A DNA stretch of 64,000 nucleotides from Cichorium intybus (GCA_023525715.1 CM042013.1:83874494-83938493); one strand, 5' to 3'. Shown: positions 22,959-37,859, numbered from the stretch's first letter. Translations and numbers: made by a program. The notes: a model not told the origin generated them from the sequence alone.

Positions 22959-25824
22959 TGTAACACCCTAATTTTTTTTTAAATATTAAGTAATAAAACC
23001 TTTAAGAAAGTATATAAAATATTTTCATAAAATTTAAATAAGAATTTATCAGAGTACGGGTGTTAGAACTTTTCAAAAAACCGTTTAAAATTACTTAATT
23101 TAACTTAACGAAATGTTCAAATAAATTGACGTGCTTTTCGTAAATCATTTAGCCACAATATCAGCTTTGAATAAACTTCAAATACAAGCGCAAGACTTAA
23201 TTTAATAAATTATTTATATTGGTCCCTTCAATTAACTTGATACGAGCTCGGAGCGATCACGCCGTGCCGGATTCCATATATACCCTTAAACCTGAAATGT
23301 TAGAATTCAACGGGTAAGCGGAAACGCTTAGTGAGAAACATAGTACTCGCATATTATATCAATCACATGCATTCACGTAACAATGCATTTATTCACAAAC
23401 ATGTCATACAAGATAACATAACATAACTTTGCACACCATAACTTAACTTACCTTAACACATACAGTTGGTACCAACTACTATACACATGCCAATTCCTCT
23501 GAAGGGATTGTCTTAGACACTGCCTCTTGCAACTGGTCACTTCACTCCGTGGGTCCTTCATGATCAGTCGAATTGCATACAACATACATTTAAATAATTC
23601 ATATCACATCTTTTCATTAAAAGAACAACATACATACACATCAAACATAGCACATACATGCACCGTTAACATAATAGGCGAGTTAGTGTAACTCACTTGA
23701 TACCATAATGTTGCTAGCAGCGATCCGAATGCCAACCATGAAAGATTTCACGTATTCCTACAAGTATTTTCAATAAACACTACTTAAATTATAGTACAAT
23801 TTGCTCCTTTTGTTACTTATATGCATTATACGTTTTAGCTTTTTTTTCTTCCCATAGATTAAGCCTTTACCAAAAGACCTTAACCCGTTAAGTTATTTGC
23901 AACAAAAAATATTATTAAGACCATTTGGATATTCATTTAAAATTAGTATTCAGTTCACGTATTACTCGTCACGCTTATTATTAAGTTATTTTCCGTTTAC
24001 TTTTAGTCTTAAAGCATTTAGGCATTACGTCCTTTATGAATTGAGCTCATACTTTTAACATCAACAAATGTCTTTATAAACTTCTCAAAATATGTTAAAT
24101 ATGTCCAAACATCTGATTCCTAAGCTCTTATTGCACTAAAGACTTAATAAGACAGTTTTGTGATTTTTCTCAATTAAGGCCTTTTTGACCACTGCCCAGT
24201 GTTTTAACCATAACTCACAAACCATAAGACCAAATAACTAGTTATATATCTTTCGGGAAACTAGACTCAATTTATAAAACTTTCATCGATATCAATTTTT
24301 CCTAATTCCGCTTCTATTTTTTACAAAACAGCTTTCAAAAACAGGATAGTTTGCTGTTACGAACTTTTAGCACCATTTGCATCTTTTATCATCTTTTCCT
24401 AGCTTAATCACCACATACATTTATATTAAGTTCTTAATCACATGATTACATATTACTTGCATTATGATACATAAAGAGACCTTTACAAAGGGTTAGAACA
24501 AAAGCTTGCACAATAGGTTTACACAATTATGTTTTTACATAAAATCATGGACATATATGATTTAGGTTCTATCTACGCATCCTAGTAGTAGATTGGTAAA
24601 CAAAAGGGTTCCACAACCGCTAAAGGCCAACCAAGGGCTGATTTTTCAGATCTTAAACATAACCACAACACACGGTGGTGTTGCAATGGTTCCGTACGAT
24701 AACATACCGAAACAATGAATTCAAGAGAAATCGAGAGGAAGCACATACCTAGCCTTAAGGAATGACAAACTACCACATCACAGCCCTAATATATCCAAAT
24801 TTTGCACATAAACTATTCTCCTTGCTATCCCGACCTTGTTCCCGCTGCTATGGTTCTCCTTTCCCGCATCTCCTCTCTTCTTCCTAGGTTCTCTTTCAAA
24901 CGTGAGAGAAGGAAACTAGGTAGTGTTTACCGTTTACATGTTTAAAGGGATGGAAATACAAGGGGTGGGATATGGATATAGGACCGAAATCATCAGCCAA
25001 ATAAGAGGGAAAATCCCGCTACAATTTTTCTTCTTTCTCTCTCGGTTTCTTGATCTTTCCCGCCTAGCTCTTACTCCCTCTCGGCAGCAACATTCTCGAT
25101 TGCATTTCACACGTGTGGTAGTGTGTATGAAATATAGAGCAAGAAAAAGGGGGTGTCGCTTGATTCCATGTAACGTAAGCTTCAATAGAGGGGAATCCCG
25201 ACCCTCCAAGCTTTATCGGCAATTCCCAATCCTCGACAATCTCCTGTTTGCGACTTTCAATCCAAGCGACATAGGGTTTGAAATTTGATCGTAAGGGTAT
25301 GTGTGCGAGGGATATGGACTGTTGAAGGGGTTTACGAGGTTCTAAGGCTGGTTTGAAGTCCCGTATTGAAGATCTCGGCCCCAAATGAATTTTCCATGCA
25401 CAACTTTCGATTTTAGCAATGATAGCCCCTTCACTATGTGCTATTAATTTAATTACACCCAAAAGCCAAAGGGTTTACGAGGTTCTAAGGCTGGTTTGAA
25501 GTCCCGTATTGAAGATCTCGGCCCAAATGAATTTTTCATGCACAACTTTCGATTTTGGCAATGATAGCCCCTTCACTATGTCCTATTAGTTTAATTACAC
25601 CCAAAAGCCAAAGATCTTCATATTTAAGTTTGATTATTTACAATTCCGACCCCAACTACATTTAGAATAATAACAGAATTCTAGTATATTTTTTCTTTAT
25701 TATTATTATTGCTATTATGATTATTATTCCTAATTTATAATTAAATATTCAATCATTTTTCCTGAAATAGGAATTAAATAAACAATTAATCAAATAAATG
25801 CTAAAATAAAAATGGGGCTTTACA
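22959..25824. mobile_element. Solo LTR, 2.87 kb, with target duplication AACAT
   Basis: TGTAACACCC at the left end, GGGGCTTTACA at the right, and a perfect 5-bp duplication AACAT (22954-22958, 25825-25829). Length and ends suit a large plant gypsy LTR. No polymerase or gag is inside; the short ORFs at 24923-25462 lack family features. A 143-bp tandem duplication lies at 25328-25612. Orientation is not clear. Confidence 0.8.
25328..25612. repeat. 143-bp tandem duplication
   Basis: Two adjacent copies (25328-25470, 25471-25612) starting GGGTTTACGAGGTTC and ending CCAAAAGCCAAAG, differing at a handful of positions. Confidence 0.93.
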
Positions 25825-26697
25825 AACATAGGCCTAGTAGAGGCAATGCGTCAGCGGGGCCATGCAAGCTTTAAAATTCAACATTTTAGTGACAACAATT
25901 AAGCGTCGCAAAAATAGCAACAATAAAGTTATAATAAATACTCAGTAGCTTTAGCGACAACTTTGAAGCATTACTAAAAACCCAACATCACTATTATAAC
26001 TTTAATAAAACTGTCATCTTTAGTGACATGCTTATGACATGTGAGTTTTTACCTTTTGCCTTGAGTATCTAGCAAATAAGAAGTCCAATTGTGACATTAT
26101 GATGTGAAACAACGATGAAGAACCAATGGGTTCTAAAAGTAAGCATTTCAAGTTCAAATACATTATCAAAAACCACTTCAGAATTAAGCTTCCAAGTCAC
26201 TTCATGTTATGGTTCTACTTGATACATGTGTGGAGAACTTTAGAATTAACCTTAAATTTTTCCAACTCCAATTCTAGAGAACTTAAATTTTTTGGCAAAC
26301 TAAAACATTTAATGAACTCACCTTTTGGCAAACTTATATGTTGTAATTTTTTTATCAAGGATATGATTCTTTGATGTTACTTCATGATAGGGAACTCACT
26401 ATCTTAGTTTGTTTACCTTTTGCGAGATGGGAACATTTCTTATGTGTGTTTTATTCTTATTGGCTCAATGTGGGTGGTGAAACGACGACTTTTTTTACCA
26501 TCTCAGCATTCTACGCGGTTGATTGAACAAGCATTAAATGCAATCTTGTAGCTTTTTCTCTCTCCACTCAAGCACACATGGCAAGTTATATATACTTTAT
26601 GTCGTTCCACATCCCTCCTTAGCGATCCTTTGAATTCAAAATACCTTGTTCTTCATCTTTCTCTTAGTAGAACTCTAAATTCTGAAAAACCTAACAA
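25825..26697. other. Unassigned AT-rich DNA
   Basis: No gene or transposon body recognised. The first 200 bases repeat short words such as TAGTGACAAC, AAGCGTCGC and TAGCGACAAC, which resemble subterminal repeats of plant CACTA elements, but no terminal CACTA end is seen. A TATA-like TATATATAC near 26589 precedes the ORF start at 26698. Confidence 0.35.
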
Positions 26698-26865
26698 TGG
26701 TCGACTCATTCTATAAAGGATGTGACATAGTTCTAAAATGAAATTATCGTGTTAACCTTGACTCGTCTAATTATCCCGATTCCTTAAAACCGTTGATCGA
26801 TTGTCTAAACTATCCTGCTATTGGCAATGCTCTCCCAAACGTGAAGGATGTGGCACACAAATTGT
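26698..26865 (+). pseudogene. Unrecognised ORF fragment with one in-frame stop
   Basis: Reads in one frame from ATG at 26698 (MVDSFYKGCDIVLK) through a TGA and on through YRVNLDSSNYPDSLKPL and NYPAIGNALPNVKDVAHKL to a TAA at about 26865. Apart from the TGA the frame stays open for 55 codons. I do not recognise the family. An upstream TATA-like word and a pyrimidine-rich leader resemble a plant promoter. Its first 45 bases are repeated at 26878-26923. It could be an exon truncated by the TGTAACACCC-bounded segment that follows. Confidence 0.35.
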
Positions 26866-27129
26866 AACACCCCTCTATTCGACTCATTCTATAAAGGATG
26901 TGACATAGTTCTAAAATGAAATCAAGTGGAAATGAGTTGCAAAAATAAGGTCCCAAAGTCAACACAAGAGGATTATCATTCACAAAATAATGTTTTGTTA
27001 CAAGTTTAAACCCTAAATACATTTTCACCAATCTTTACCTATAAGAAAACACATAAATGAAAGAATTTGGTCCCAAATGGTAAAATTCATTAAGTACTTA
27101 AGTTGGTCAAGTTCAATGAGGGTGTTACA
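26863..27129. mobile_element. Short segment bounded by TGTAACACCC / GGGTGTTACA
   Basis: 267 bp with perfect 10-bp inverted ends. The 5-bp flanks (CAAAT and AAGCA) do not match, so it could be a MITE-like unit or a deleted gypsy LTR. It contains a 45-bp copy of the preceding ORF start. Confidence 0.45.
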
Positions 27130-27782
<653 letters not shown>

Positions 27783-27793
27783 CCATCACATAT

Positions 27794-28124
27794 TGTTGGG
27801 CTGATCAGCGTCAACGTATGAATCTGATGAATGTCAAAGTGTCTCTTACGCTGTCAAGCTGTATCGACGTCTTATCATTAACGGCAACGTATTCTTTGTA
27901 ATTATGGTGTATTTCCATAGTTATCCTATTTATAGTTGGTGGTATCCCTGATTTGTCGGGATACACCCGATTCATAGCTTTACTCGTTTATAAATATAAC
28001 GGCTAGGGTTCTTGTAAAGGTATCGATATACCATTTATTCATATCTCTGTGTGAGACCAATATATCGTTTTTCAGTGTGAAATACTTTGTGTTCTTGTGT
28101 GTTGATCCTGTTTGTGTTCTAACA
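27794..28124 (+). repeat. 5' LTR of copia element G
   Basis: 331 bp, TGTTGGGCTG...TTCTAACA, followed after two bases by a decayed initiator-Met primer site (TAGTATTAGAGTAG at 28127-28140). Gag begins 38 bases later. This is a short copia-type LTR of a different lineage from C, E and F. The 3' end of G is not in the window. Confidence 0.75.
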
Positions 28125-28162
28125 ACTAGTATTAGAGTAGGCTTATCATTATCATAAGAACA

Positions 28163-29133
28163 ATGGCTTCCTCATCTTTCTTTTCTACCTCTGGCAACAA
28201 GATCCCTCCCTTTGATGCAAATAACTTCACTATGTTGTAGAGCAAGGCCCTGCTGGTTCTCGAAACTATGGATTACAACATGCCTTCCATCCTCTCTAAT
28301 GGTCCTTACACACCTACCTTTGTCGAGACTAAAGATGGTGTTCCTGGTGAAAGAAAGAAGAGACTAGTGCATGACTTCACTGAAGATGACAAGAAACTGG
28401 TAAACCTCGACATTCGTGCTAGGTCTGCCATCGGTAACTCTCTTCCTTATAAAATTTATCACCTGGTTCAAAACTGTGTGCCTGCTAAGGAGATGCTTAG
28501 CACCTTGACAGTTTCCTTTGAAGGCACTGAAGAGGAGAGATCTGCCCAAGAGAATTCTCTAAATCGCAAATATGAGCATTTCTTTGCCTACAAAAACGAA
28601 TCAGTTTCTTAAACTTTTAATTATTTTAATTGTTTGATCAATGATATGAGGAGGTTTAATATTGTCAAGCATGACACTATTCTTGTCCTTAAGTTCCTTG
28701 ACTCCCTTGATGAGAAGTGGGAGCATCATGTTGACGTGCTGAAGAATAGTGAGAAGCTATGAAGAGATCAAATCTCAGCTTAAGGAAATCATGCGTGACA
28801 TTTAGCGTAAGAGATCAGCTGCTCTCATCTCCAAAAGCAAGGATCATCCTAAGAGTGATGGGGACGTATCTGAAAATTCTGATGTTGATGATGAAGGGTA
28901 CAAACACCCTGCTGACCTGGCCTCTCAAGCTGCCTTGGTTGTAAAACAGTTTAATCATACAAAGACAACAAGATGAGTGGTTTTCAGAAGGGTTCTTATG
29001 GGTTCAGGTTAAACCCCTCTGGATTTAGAAAGTCAAGCAGTGAATCTTTGAAATTCATAAATGTTGACAAGAAAAATGATGGGAAGTGCTTTAGTTGTGG
29101 CAGCACTGAGCACTTTGCTAAGAATTGCAAGTA
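28163..29133 (+). pseudogene. gag: Element G gag (copia, with stops)
   Basis: Starts ATG at 28163 (MASSSFFSTSGNKIPPFDANNF). A TAG interrupts near 28238, then the frame is open at 28268-28612. The Asn/Phe-rich gag core continues in shifted frames to a zinc knuckle at about 29092-29133 (CFSCGSTEHFAKNC, CX2CX4HX4C). Lys/Ser/Asp-rich linkers lie between. Several stops and frameshifts make it inactive. Confidence 0.8.
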
Positions 29134-29394
29134 GAAGAAAAGTGATACGAAAGAAGAATCATATGAGGTCAAGTACAAGAGAGTCGTTACCTCACTAAAG
29201 AGGAAAAATCTGGGAACCAAAGTTTTGATTGTTGAAGAAGACAAACAAAAATGGGAAGAGGAAGCTGAGTCCTCTGATGACGAGGGATTAAGCAGCAGCA
29301 GCATCACCAACACCATTGATGCTGACATGTCTCGTGCTGCTCAATAAAGTTTAGCTAGTGACTGGAACTCCTCTTCAGTGTATCAGGGCAATGA

Positions 29395-30201
29395 AAATAT
29401 TTGGTATCTAGACAGCGGATGCGCTCTAGTCATATGACTGGATACAAGTCACTGCTGGATGATTTTGTCAAGAAGGATGGCCAAGTGGTTACTTATGGTG
29501 ATAATAGCAAAGGCCACACCGAGGGCTATGACACCATTAAATGTAAATATGTACAGATTGCTAATGTTTCCTATGTTAAGGGTTTGAAGCACAACCTCAT
29601 CTCGATCAGCTAGCTGTATGACGCTGACGTTTAACTATGAAGTACTGTTCAAAAAAAGGGAAGGAAATATCCTTGATGCTGCTAAGGAAGTGGTTCTCTC
29701 TGCCAAAAGATGGGATGATATATACATCCTCAATATGTTTCAGTCGATCAGTCCCTGAAGTGGTGTTTCTTTTCTCGTGCTCAGTCTCATGTTAACTGGT
29801 TGTGGCACAAATGTTTGTCCCATCTGAATTTCAAGAACATCTCCAAGATCTCAAATCATCAGCTTGTTTGAGGACTTCCAAAAATGAAATTTTTCAAAGA
29901 TAAAGTTTGCTCAGCATGTGTAAAAGGTAAGCATGTTAAGTCTTCATTCAAATCTAAACAATGTTCTTCCATTCTTTCTCCTTTCAGCCTACTACATATG
30001 CATCTCTTTAGCCCTATTCCTGTGGCCTCACTTGCTGGGAAGAAATATTCACTGGTCATCGTTGATGAGTTCACTCGCTTCAGATGGGTCATGTTCTGAG
30101 AAACAAGAGTGATGCTACACTCGAAATAATTTCACTCATCAAGCAATATGAGGTGTTGTATGACCATAAGGTGAAGCAACTGAAAAGTTATTGGATATAT
30201 G
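29395..30201 (+). pseudogene. pol: Element G protease and integrase N-terminus (truncated)
   Basis: Protease starts IWYLDSGC, then a frameshift and SSHMTGYKSLLDDF, the copia DSG active site, followed by VSYVKGLKHNLISIS. Pre-integrase reads WLWHKCLSHLNFKNISK and CSACVKGKHVKSSFK. The integrase core starts at LLHMHLFSPIPV (catalytic Asp replaced by His) and LVIVDEFTRFRWV. The sequence stops at the E insertion (30201), and no RT of G was found beyond 47248. Confidence 0.82.
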
Positions 30202-31096
<895 letters not shown>

Positions 31097-32001
31097 AGTC
31101 TCCTACTTGGATAAGTCTATGACTATAACTACCGGTATAACTTCCAAATCGATCAACAAATTGTAGCTTCTAAAAGCCGCTGCCGAACTCTGACCCAGTT
31201 AGTTCTGTCCTAAGATAAGTGATCAGATGATCCTCCATTCTTTAAGATATCGTTCGGACTGGAGACATGGATTAAGATCCATCTCAATCCGATACTCTAT
31301 TTCCCAGTTTTTGATTTGCAATGACATAAGACTTCTAATTGAACAAATCAATTTAGTCCTGGCTGGCCAGAAGTTCAGTCAACACTAAATCACCGAGAGG
31401 CCTACAGATATCTATTTCCCCGTCAAGGCAAAGGAACGAATAAGCTTTGACTCATAAGCTTATACCCTTTACTCGTCAAATCGCTCACAACAACACGTTT
31501 TATAACATCGAGTTACCAATGCGTTTACGCACTATCAATGAACAATCGACTTGTAAATTACAACTCATATGTGTCCGCTTCAAGACCATAAGATATTATC
31601 GTCTCAAAATTACTCTTGACATAATCCATGAAGTAATTCTCTGAGCGTGGGTTTATCCAATACTAAAATCTCTATTTCTAAGTACTCATGAATGTTGTAG
31701 CAATTCTATTGCTATGTCTAACTCCTTAGACAGTCTACAATCCAATTCATGACAGTCTTGATTCACTACTTACTTCCTAAAGTATGAACGACTATGGGTA
31801 TTTGAACAATCATATTATTCGGGAAGTAAAACATGCAAAATTGAAACACAATAATAAACAATCGACAAATAGCAGTAAACAATACTTATCAATAATTATC
31901 TATTATTAAAATCACCAAAGTCAATTACATTTATATTGTTACAAGTTAACTATCTAATTACTAAAACTAATATCATTTCTCAAACCTATGCTCCTAGCAT
32001 G
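31097..32001 (-). other. 3' untranslated interior of element E
   Basis: Non-coding, homologous to 11733-12592 of element C; a polypurine tract (AGTAGGAGAC on the minus strand) adjoins the LTR. The last 40 bases are the old pol C-terminus beyond a new stop. Confidence 0.65.
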
Positions 32002-35000
32002 CTAATTGTGCTTGATCCTACTCAGAGCCTTTGTCAAACGGTCAACATGATTCTCCTCAGATGATACCCTCTTCACAATGAGGTGACCTTCTTCTACCCT
32101 ATGCCTGATGTAATGGTACTTTCTGTTGATGTGTCTGGACTTTCCATGATCTCTCAGTTCCTTTGTCAAAGAAACCGCTCCTTCGTTATCGCAGAAAATT
32201 TCCATAGGCTCCTGAATGGTCGGGACGACTCCGAGGTCACCGATGAAGTTCTTCAGCCAAGCCGATTCTTTTGACGCTTCACTTGCATCTATGTACTCTG
32301 ATTCACACGTCAAATCAACCACCGTCTCCTGCTTGGAACACTTCCAAGTAACCGCTCCACCATTTAAAAGAAACACCCAGCCCGATTGAGACCGACCGTT
32401 GTCTCTATCTGTCTGAAAGCTGGCGTTTGTATACCCACTAACTCTCAACGTATCACTGCTACCAAGGACTAGGACCATATCCTTCGTCCTCCACAAATAC
32501 TTGAGAATATTCTTAACAGCTATCCAATGAGCTCTGCCAGGATTTCCCCGATAGCGACTGACCATGCTCAAAGCAAAGGACACGCCAGGGCGAGTACATG
32601 TCATAGCGTACATGATCGACCCCACAGCCGAAGCGTAAGGTACCCGACTCATGTCAGCTATCTCTTCATCTGTACTCGGGCTTTGAGTCTTCCTCAATTT
32701 TGCATTGCTCTGGATAGGAAGCTTTCCTTTCTTGGAATTTTCCATACTAAACCACTTTAGTACCTTATCCAAGTATGTGCTTTGACTAAGTCCTATTAGT
32801 CTCTTCTTTTTATCTCTCAATATCCTTATCCCGAGAATATAGGCTGCTTCTCCGAGTTCTTTCATGGCGAAACACTTCCCAAGCCAAGATTTAACTTATT
32901 GCAAGGTTGGAATGTCGTTTCCCAAGAGCAATATGTCATCGACATACAGCACCAGAAAAGTAACTATACTCCCACTAGCCTTGATATTCACGCAGGACTC
33001 ATCTTCACTCCTAGAGAAACCAAACACTTTGACTTTCTCATGGAAGCAGAGATTCCAGATGCGAGAAGCTTGTTTCAGTCCGTAGATTGATTTCTCAAGC
33101 TTACACACTCTGTTGGGATACTTTGCATCTACAAAACCCTCTGGCTGATTCATGTAAACATCCTCAGCCAACTTCCCATTAAGGAAAGTGGTTTTGACTT
33201 CTATTTGCCAAATTTCATAATCATGAAATGCAGCTATGGTAAGCATTATCCTAATAGACTTTATCTTAGCCACTGGTGAGAAGGTCTCATCATAATCAAC
33301 CCCAGGGGTTTGAGTAAAGCCCTTCGCAACCAGTCGAGCCTTGAAAGTGTGTACCTTTCCATCCATATCGGTATTCTTCTTGAAGATCCATTTGCACCCA
33401 ACTGTCTTTCGACCTGGTACATTATCAACCAAATTTCAAACTTGGTTTTCATACATGGACTTGATCTCGCTGTCCATTGCCTCTTTCTACTTAGCAGCCT
33501 CAGGGCCTGCCACTGCTTCCTTGTAGTTAGCTGGCTCATCCAAATTTACCAGTGTCCTATCACTGACAAAAGTGTCACCATCCGTAGTTATATGGAAACC
33601 ATAAAACTCGGGTGGCATGCTAACTCTACTGGAGTGTCTAAGAGGTAATGAAATGTCTATCGGCTCAACAGGAACTTCTTTCTCTTGTTGAGTGCTAGTA
33701 TCTTCTAAGGTTCCTTCATTGGTTGACTCCTGAATTTCTTCAAGGTCAATGGTACTCCCACTATCCTCTTTGAATATGAGCTCTCTCTCACGAAAGACTC
33801 CTCGTCATGCTACAAAGACCACGTCCTCGCTCAGTTTGTAGAACAAGTATCCAAAAGACTGTTTCGGGTAACCAATGAAAATACATCTCTCACTTCTAGC
33901 TGCTAGCTTGTTGTGAGTCTCTCTTCTTACGAAAGCTTCACAACCCCAAACTTTAATATGTGCTAACGAGGGAACTTTCCCTGTCTACATTTCGTGAGGT
34001 GTTTTGGCAACCTTTTAGTACGGACAAGATTGAGGATGTGGGCGGCAGTCTCTAAGGCATACCCCTAGAAGTGGATAGGAAGAGAAGCTCGACTCATCAT
34101 GGAACAAACCATGTCCAACAAGGTTCGGTTATGCCTCTCAGCCATACCGTTCAACTGTGGTGTTCTAGGAGGAGTCAACTATGAAACAATTCCACATTCC
34201 TTAAGATAGTCTAGGAACTCGATACTAAGATACTCACCGCCTGTATCGGATCTAAGCATCTTTACCTTCCTGCCTAATTGATTCTCAACTTCATTCTTAA
34301 ACTCTTTGAACTTTTCAAAGGTTTCTGACTTATGCTTGATTAAGTAGATATACCCATATCTGCTATAATCATCCATAAAAGTCACATAGAAGCGATTAGA
34401 ATCCCTTGTGGTTAATCTGAAGGGTCCACACACATCTGTGTGTATGATATCCAACAGACCTTTACCTCTTTCACCAGTCCATGTGAAAGGTGATTTTGTC
34501 ATCTTTCCCAAAAGACAAGATTCGCATATATCATCCTACTTGAGGTAGAATGATTCCAACACTCCATCCTTTTGGAGTTGGGCGATGCGTTTCTTGTTGA
34601 TGTGTCCAATACGACAATGCCACAAGCATGCCTTTTCTATACCATTAGATGAATCAATTTGTAATACACTATTGCCTAAATTGTCTACACAAGTTACAGT
34701 TTCATACACACCATCACAAGGTATAACTTTAAATATAAAAACACCATTTTTATATGTAGAAATAGAACCATTCAAATTATTAAAAGAATATCTAAAACCT
34801 TGTTTGAACAATGCATGAAAGGAAATAATATTTCGAGCCATTTCTGGCGAGTAACAACAATTTATTAAATCTAAACTAACTTCACTACTGAGTACTAGAC
34901 TATAAACTCCGATCTTGGTGACAGGTGACGATAGCTAATTTCCCATGATCAGGTTTATCCTTCAGTGCTCCACCTCCTTACTTTCTTTTAGGCCCTGCAA

Positions 35001-35160
35001 ATCAGAACAAATGTGAAAACTACATCCTGTATCAAGGACCCAAGAACAAGACGATGATGAGTTTTTAGAGATAGTGTATATACCTGCTGACGATGGCTTC
35101 ACTTCGCCATCCTTGATGTCCTCCTGGTACTTAGGGCAGCTTAGTTTCCAGTGGCCCTTC
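32002..35160 (-). pseudogene. pol: Element E protease and pol (broken)
   Basis: From 35160 leftward: a CCHC remnant (HWKLSCPK), protease VLDTGCSFHICSDLQGL, NIISFHALFKQGF, pre-integrase LWHCRIGHINKKR, and integrase with HTDVCGPF (Asp kept), RSDTGGEYLS and a degraded third acidic segment. A TAG stops integrase near 34177. RT runs 33432-32896 (GCKWIFKKNTDM, YVDD near 32936-32950) and, after a TAA near 32893, RT-RNase H 32865-32002 (AMKELGEAAYILGIRIL, GYTNASFQTDRDN, FCDNEGAVSLTKE). It ends early at a TAG where C has a Gln codon. Compared with C it keeps the integrase Asp but has more nonsense changes. Confidence 0.92.
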
Positions 35161-37859
35161 TGTGACATCCGCCTAAAATGGATTCGGGTCAACCCAACCC
35201 AATTGGAAATTTAATAAACCCTACTCGAGCTTACTTGACGCTAATAGGATCAAAACCCATACAATACGATATCAATTGACGTTAATAGCAATATAGCATA
35301 GTATAACGTTATAACTATAATCAAATTAAATTATGATACCATATTAAAACCAAATCAAAGTATGATGCTCTAATTAAATTAAAAGAATCAAACTTGAATG
35401 CTATAATTAAACTTCAAATCAAAGTAGATTGTTATAATCAAATAATAACCTATTTTTTATAAAACTCTATTTTTATAAACTCTACATTAAATTTTATAAA
35501 ATTTTTATATTAGTTAGTGTATTACATAGAGATGCTTGTGCTAGTGGGAAATTATGATGACCACCAAAAGCCAAAAGTTATTCCCATGGTCTCCCACTCA
35601 CACCTCCCATCATCTTTCCTTTCATTTTTCTCCCAACACATTATTCTCATCACCACTCAAACCCTCTTTATTCTTTCTCTCACTCTCAATCTAGAAATTC
35701 TTCCAAGAAATATCAATTTTCCAGCCAAGAACAATCTCTCATACTCAAATCTCCATCCCTCTTGAAGCATTCATCAAGGTATGTTGTTAAAAGTCTCAAA
35801 TTCATGAATGAAACAAATTAAATCCACCAAACTATCTAAAACTCATTTTATGCATAAACCTGATTTTTCTCAGGATCCCATCAATAAAATAAGAAGTTCT
35901 GGAAATTTTCAGAAAATAACTTATTTTTATTGAATTACTATAGTTATTGCAATACAATAGGGCAATAATTCACATAAAATACTTTTTGCAGTCAATAAAT
36001 TCTGGGAACATTTTGGAACAAGCCATATATTGAGTAAAGTGGATTTATAAAGTTTCATGCATTTATATTACTGTTTGATGCTTATTTTGTATTTTATGTT
36101 GTTGTAGATAAATAAATTGCAAAATATAGTTATGTATGTTAAAAACTAGATTTTATATTTTTCACACCTTATTAACATTTTAAAGACTCCATGACAAAAT
36201 TTACAGATTTTTGTAAGAATGTTTGCTTATTTTTCCTGATTTAATGTTTATTTAATGGTTTAAATTCATAATAAATAGCTACACATGTCCAAAAATTATA
36301 AAACCTTATCAGAATATCATATATAACATGTTAATCATAAATAAATAGTCTAATGAATTTCTCTTAATATTTTCCTATGATTTATGATTTTATTGATTAG
36401 TTAATAATGAAAAACATAAGAAATACTTCCCATAGTCCAAAATATCCAAAATATTTAAAGTAGGCTCAATATAATGTTAGAAAACTATGGTTAATTTTCC
36501 AGAAGTTTTGGAAATCATTTATTATTTTTCCCGAAATTTGTTGTGGTTTAATTATTAAAATACTAAATAAATACTAAAGAAGTTAAGAAAAATATGAAAA
36601 TTTATAGTAATTAGTATTTTATGAAATAATGATTTTTTGATAATTTCATAATGTTTCATTACTGTTTAGTATTTAAAACCATTTTCCTAAATATCTAAGC
36701 ATGTAAAAATGCATTTTTAATGATTATTTCATATAAATAATTGTTTATAATATATAAAATCTGTAAATACTTATAATTTGACTAGTTATTATTTTAATAA
36801 GAAATTATTAAAATCTTTCCTAAAGTTAAAATATAAATTAATTAAGCAAAGTAATTAATTCAATTTAAAATTCATTTAACATATGAATACATTAGTATTC
36901 AAAACAAAATTTGGATTATTGTTAATTCATCTAATATAAGAATATGTGTCTAATTAATTTTATTAATACTATATTCCCGTTTATCGATTCCTAAGCCAAA
37001 ACTATTAATTATATTAGGTTCTACGGCATTTTGACTCGAGCCGTCTATCGTACAACACGCGCATTCCTTATTGGACTAATGTGAGTAATCTACCCCATAT
37101 TTTATAATTTTCAATACTTTTGGGGTGTATCATGTGGTTTCAATATGTTCCAACTTCATTTTATTATTTTTTCACCATTGAGACATTGTTGGGACATTTA
37201 TACATGAATCATTATTTGTATAATTATTGTTTGTTTACGCTACATGTACTTGTAGTGCATTACAATTTTAGTCTAATCTCCATGACTATGCCCGTATTCT
37301 TGAGGTACGTTATGGACAATAATAGCGCTATTGGGTTGACCACCCCGCCTTGGGACGCTAAGGTGATTGATTGCACGTGGTTGAGTGTGTATGATGATTA
37401 GATGCTCCATCCTATATATATACATATATATGTATATATAGGGTGAGGACTTATTGTTGTTGTTATCATTTGTTAATCAATTTTTGATTTATAAACTGTT
37501 ATCTCAATAACAGTTGCTTGCCAACTTCAAAAGAAAACAAATTTCAAATTATTCAAACTCACAATTTTCTTTAATAAAACTAGATTACTCACCAACTCTC
37601 GTAGTTGACCTGTTTTTATCCATGAATCAGATTTGAAGAATGAAGTTGATGAAAAGTATGGTGTACCTTAGAAACGCACAAGACTATTTAAATTTGATGT
37701 AATAAATGTTGTTGTATTTGGATTTGTATTTGTATGTTGTGGATCTTGTTTGCATACTTAGTACTTAATTGAATCTAATCATATTATAACATAGTTGTCA
37801 TGAGACTTTGAACAATATATCACGCCTTGATCGATTCCGCCAAGGATCGGGGTGTGACA
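35161..37859 (+). repeat. 5' LTR of element H
   Basis: 2699 bp, very AT-rich except near the ends. Contains a near-palindrome of CCTATATATAT type (37411-37442) and a perfect 9-bp hairpin AACTGTTAT..ATAACAGTT (37494-37515). Confidence 0.96.

Noticed and set aside
24923..25462. Overlapping ORFs on both strands of the solo LTR
   Set aside because: Codon patterns and composition show no family; they lie inside a defined LTR and are partly duplicated in the 143-bp tandem repeat.
25850..26060. CACTA transposon end
   Set aside because: TAGCGACAAC-like words resemble CACTA subterminal repeats, but no CACTA terminus, 3-bp duplication or transposase is visible.
37120..37401. 93-codon ORF in the H LTR
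   Set aside because: Present in one LTR; frameshifted in the other (near 44410), with no family feature.
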